DNA from: Acidobacteriota bacterium
GTDB lineage: Bacteria > Acidobacteriota > Vicinamibacteria > Fen-336
DNA length: 5,706 nt
Direction of reading: 5' to 3'
Assembly (NCBI GenBank): GCA_003155335.1
Contig: PMCG01000169.1
Coordinates: 1 to 5,706 of the forward strand
This document shows positions 5,193-5,706 of the stretch, in pieces. A model generated the notes under the pieces. The model was not told where the DNA came from and did not search any database. It saw only the letters and a list, made by a program, of their open reading frames with translations. Each line of letters begins with the position of its first letter. Within the stretch, counting starts at the first letter, position 1. The position numbers and the translations under genes are program-made.

Positions 5193-5706
5193 GAGGCAAC
5201 CGCGTAGGGGTCGCCCTGGCGACCGCCGTCGGCCTTTGGGCCGCCGGGAGCGCTGGTGCTACAGAGAACCGGAACCAGACAGTCCTGACCGAGATCCGAC
5301 CGGAGACAACCGACCGCACCACTCGGCTGACTGTCGAGGCCAGCGGGCCACTGACCTACACGTACTACAGCCCCGATCCGCTGACTTTGGTCATGGACAT
5401 CCCCGAGACCGATGCGACCAAGGTTCCGGCCAAGATAAGCGTGGCCTCGCCGGAGGTCGAGTCGGTGCGCGTGACGAGCCTGGCTCGCGCGGATGGACAT
5501 AGCCTGACCAGGATCGAGATCCGGCTCGCCAGTCTCTCCCCGTACCACATCTTTGCGAGGGAGAACAGGCTGGCAGTAGAGTTCGACCGCGCGGCGGCGC
5601 GCGGCGGCCCGAGCGAGCCGGCTGCTGCTGTTGCACCGGCGGCGCAAATAAGTGCCGCCGCACCTACGAGCAGCGCTCCTGCGCCAGTGGCTCGAGTGAG
5701 CGGAAC
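5189..5706 (+). CDS. pilQ: Type IV pilus secretin PilQ, N-terminal part (truncated by the window edge)
   Basis: PilQ forms the outer-membrane channel through which the pilus exits. Only the first 172 codons are in the window. They show a signal peptide (hydrophobic 6-20, cleavage likely at GSAGA near 20-24) and an AMIN-type beta domain (about 30-135), with TVLTEIRPETTDRTTRLTVE split across 31-50, TYYSPDPLTLVMDIP (58-72), the typical VESVRVTSLA (90-99) and LAVEFD (128-133). AMIN domains bind peptidoglycan and help place the secretin. An Ala/Pro/Ser linker (about 135-172) then runs to the edge; the secretin domain should lie beyond it. The ATG overlaps the pilP stop by 4 bases, and GAGGAG (5175-5180) sits 8 bases upstream. 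The identification rests on the AMIN domain plus the position after pilMNOP. Confidence 0.93.
   Translation, partial: MRGNRVGVALATAVGLWAAGSAGATENRNQTVLTEIRPETTDRTTRLTVEASGPLTYTYYSPDPLTLVMDIPETDATKVPAKISVASPEVESVRVTSLARADGHSLTRIEIRLASLSPYHIFARENRLAVEFDRAAARGGPSEPAAAVAPAAQISAAAPTSSAPAPVARVSG

Overview
The window is GC-rich (roughly 60-65% by eye) and has strongly GC-biased third codon positions. It carries the core type IV pilus assembly operon pilM-pilN-pilO-pilP-pilQ in the order common to many Gram-negative bacteria. PilQ and PilP imply an outer membrane. The PilM and PilO sequences and the high GC suggest a deltaproteobacterial-type lineage (Desulfobacterota, Myxococcota, Binatota or similar). 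That placement is from family resemblance only; no taxonomic marker is present.

Layout. Positions 1-1086 (minus strand) hold a cysteine desulfurase of the NifS/IscS type that runs off the left edge. Its catalytic residues (Lys202, Cys323) are all present, but the expected C-terminal tail is lost in every frame after about position 91. Positions 1087-1193 are a short divergent intergenic stretch with an AT-rich -10-like element. Positions 1194-2018 (plus strand) encode a crotonase-fold enzyme that resembles cyclohexadienoyl-CoA hydratases and lacks the first of the two classical catalytic glutamates. Positions 2019-2323 are a 305-base non-coding gap with two imperfect or short inverted repeats, a convincing sigma-70-type promoter (TTGACA, 17-bp spacer, TAGCTT) and a leader of about 100 bases containing a 22-codon upstream ORF. 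From 2324 to the right edge runs the pil operon: pilM (2324-3382), pilN (3379-4020), pilO (4039-4668), pilP (4665-5192) and the start of pilQ (5189 onward, truncated).

How the genes work together. PilM is a cytoplasmic actin-like ATPase that binds the N-terminal tail of PilN. PilN and PilO are inner-membrane proteins with periplasmic coiled coils and ferredoxin-like domains, and they pair with each other. PilP links PilNO to the outer-membrane secretin PilQ through PilQ's N-terminal domains. Three of the four junctions are 4-base ATGA overlaps, so the block is almost certainly one translationally coupled transcript driven from the promoter at 2186-2214. The desulfurase and the crotonase have no evident functional link to the pilus.

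Most of the window is ordinary. The points most worth a second look are the abrupt break in the desulfurase at the left edge, where the last ~90 bases read better in another frame that resembles a Fic-family protein; a PilP with no lipobox cysteine; the crotonase active-site substitution; and the upstream ORF in the pilM leader.
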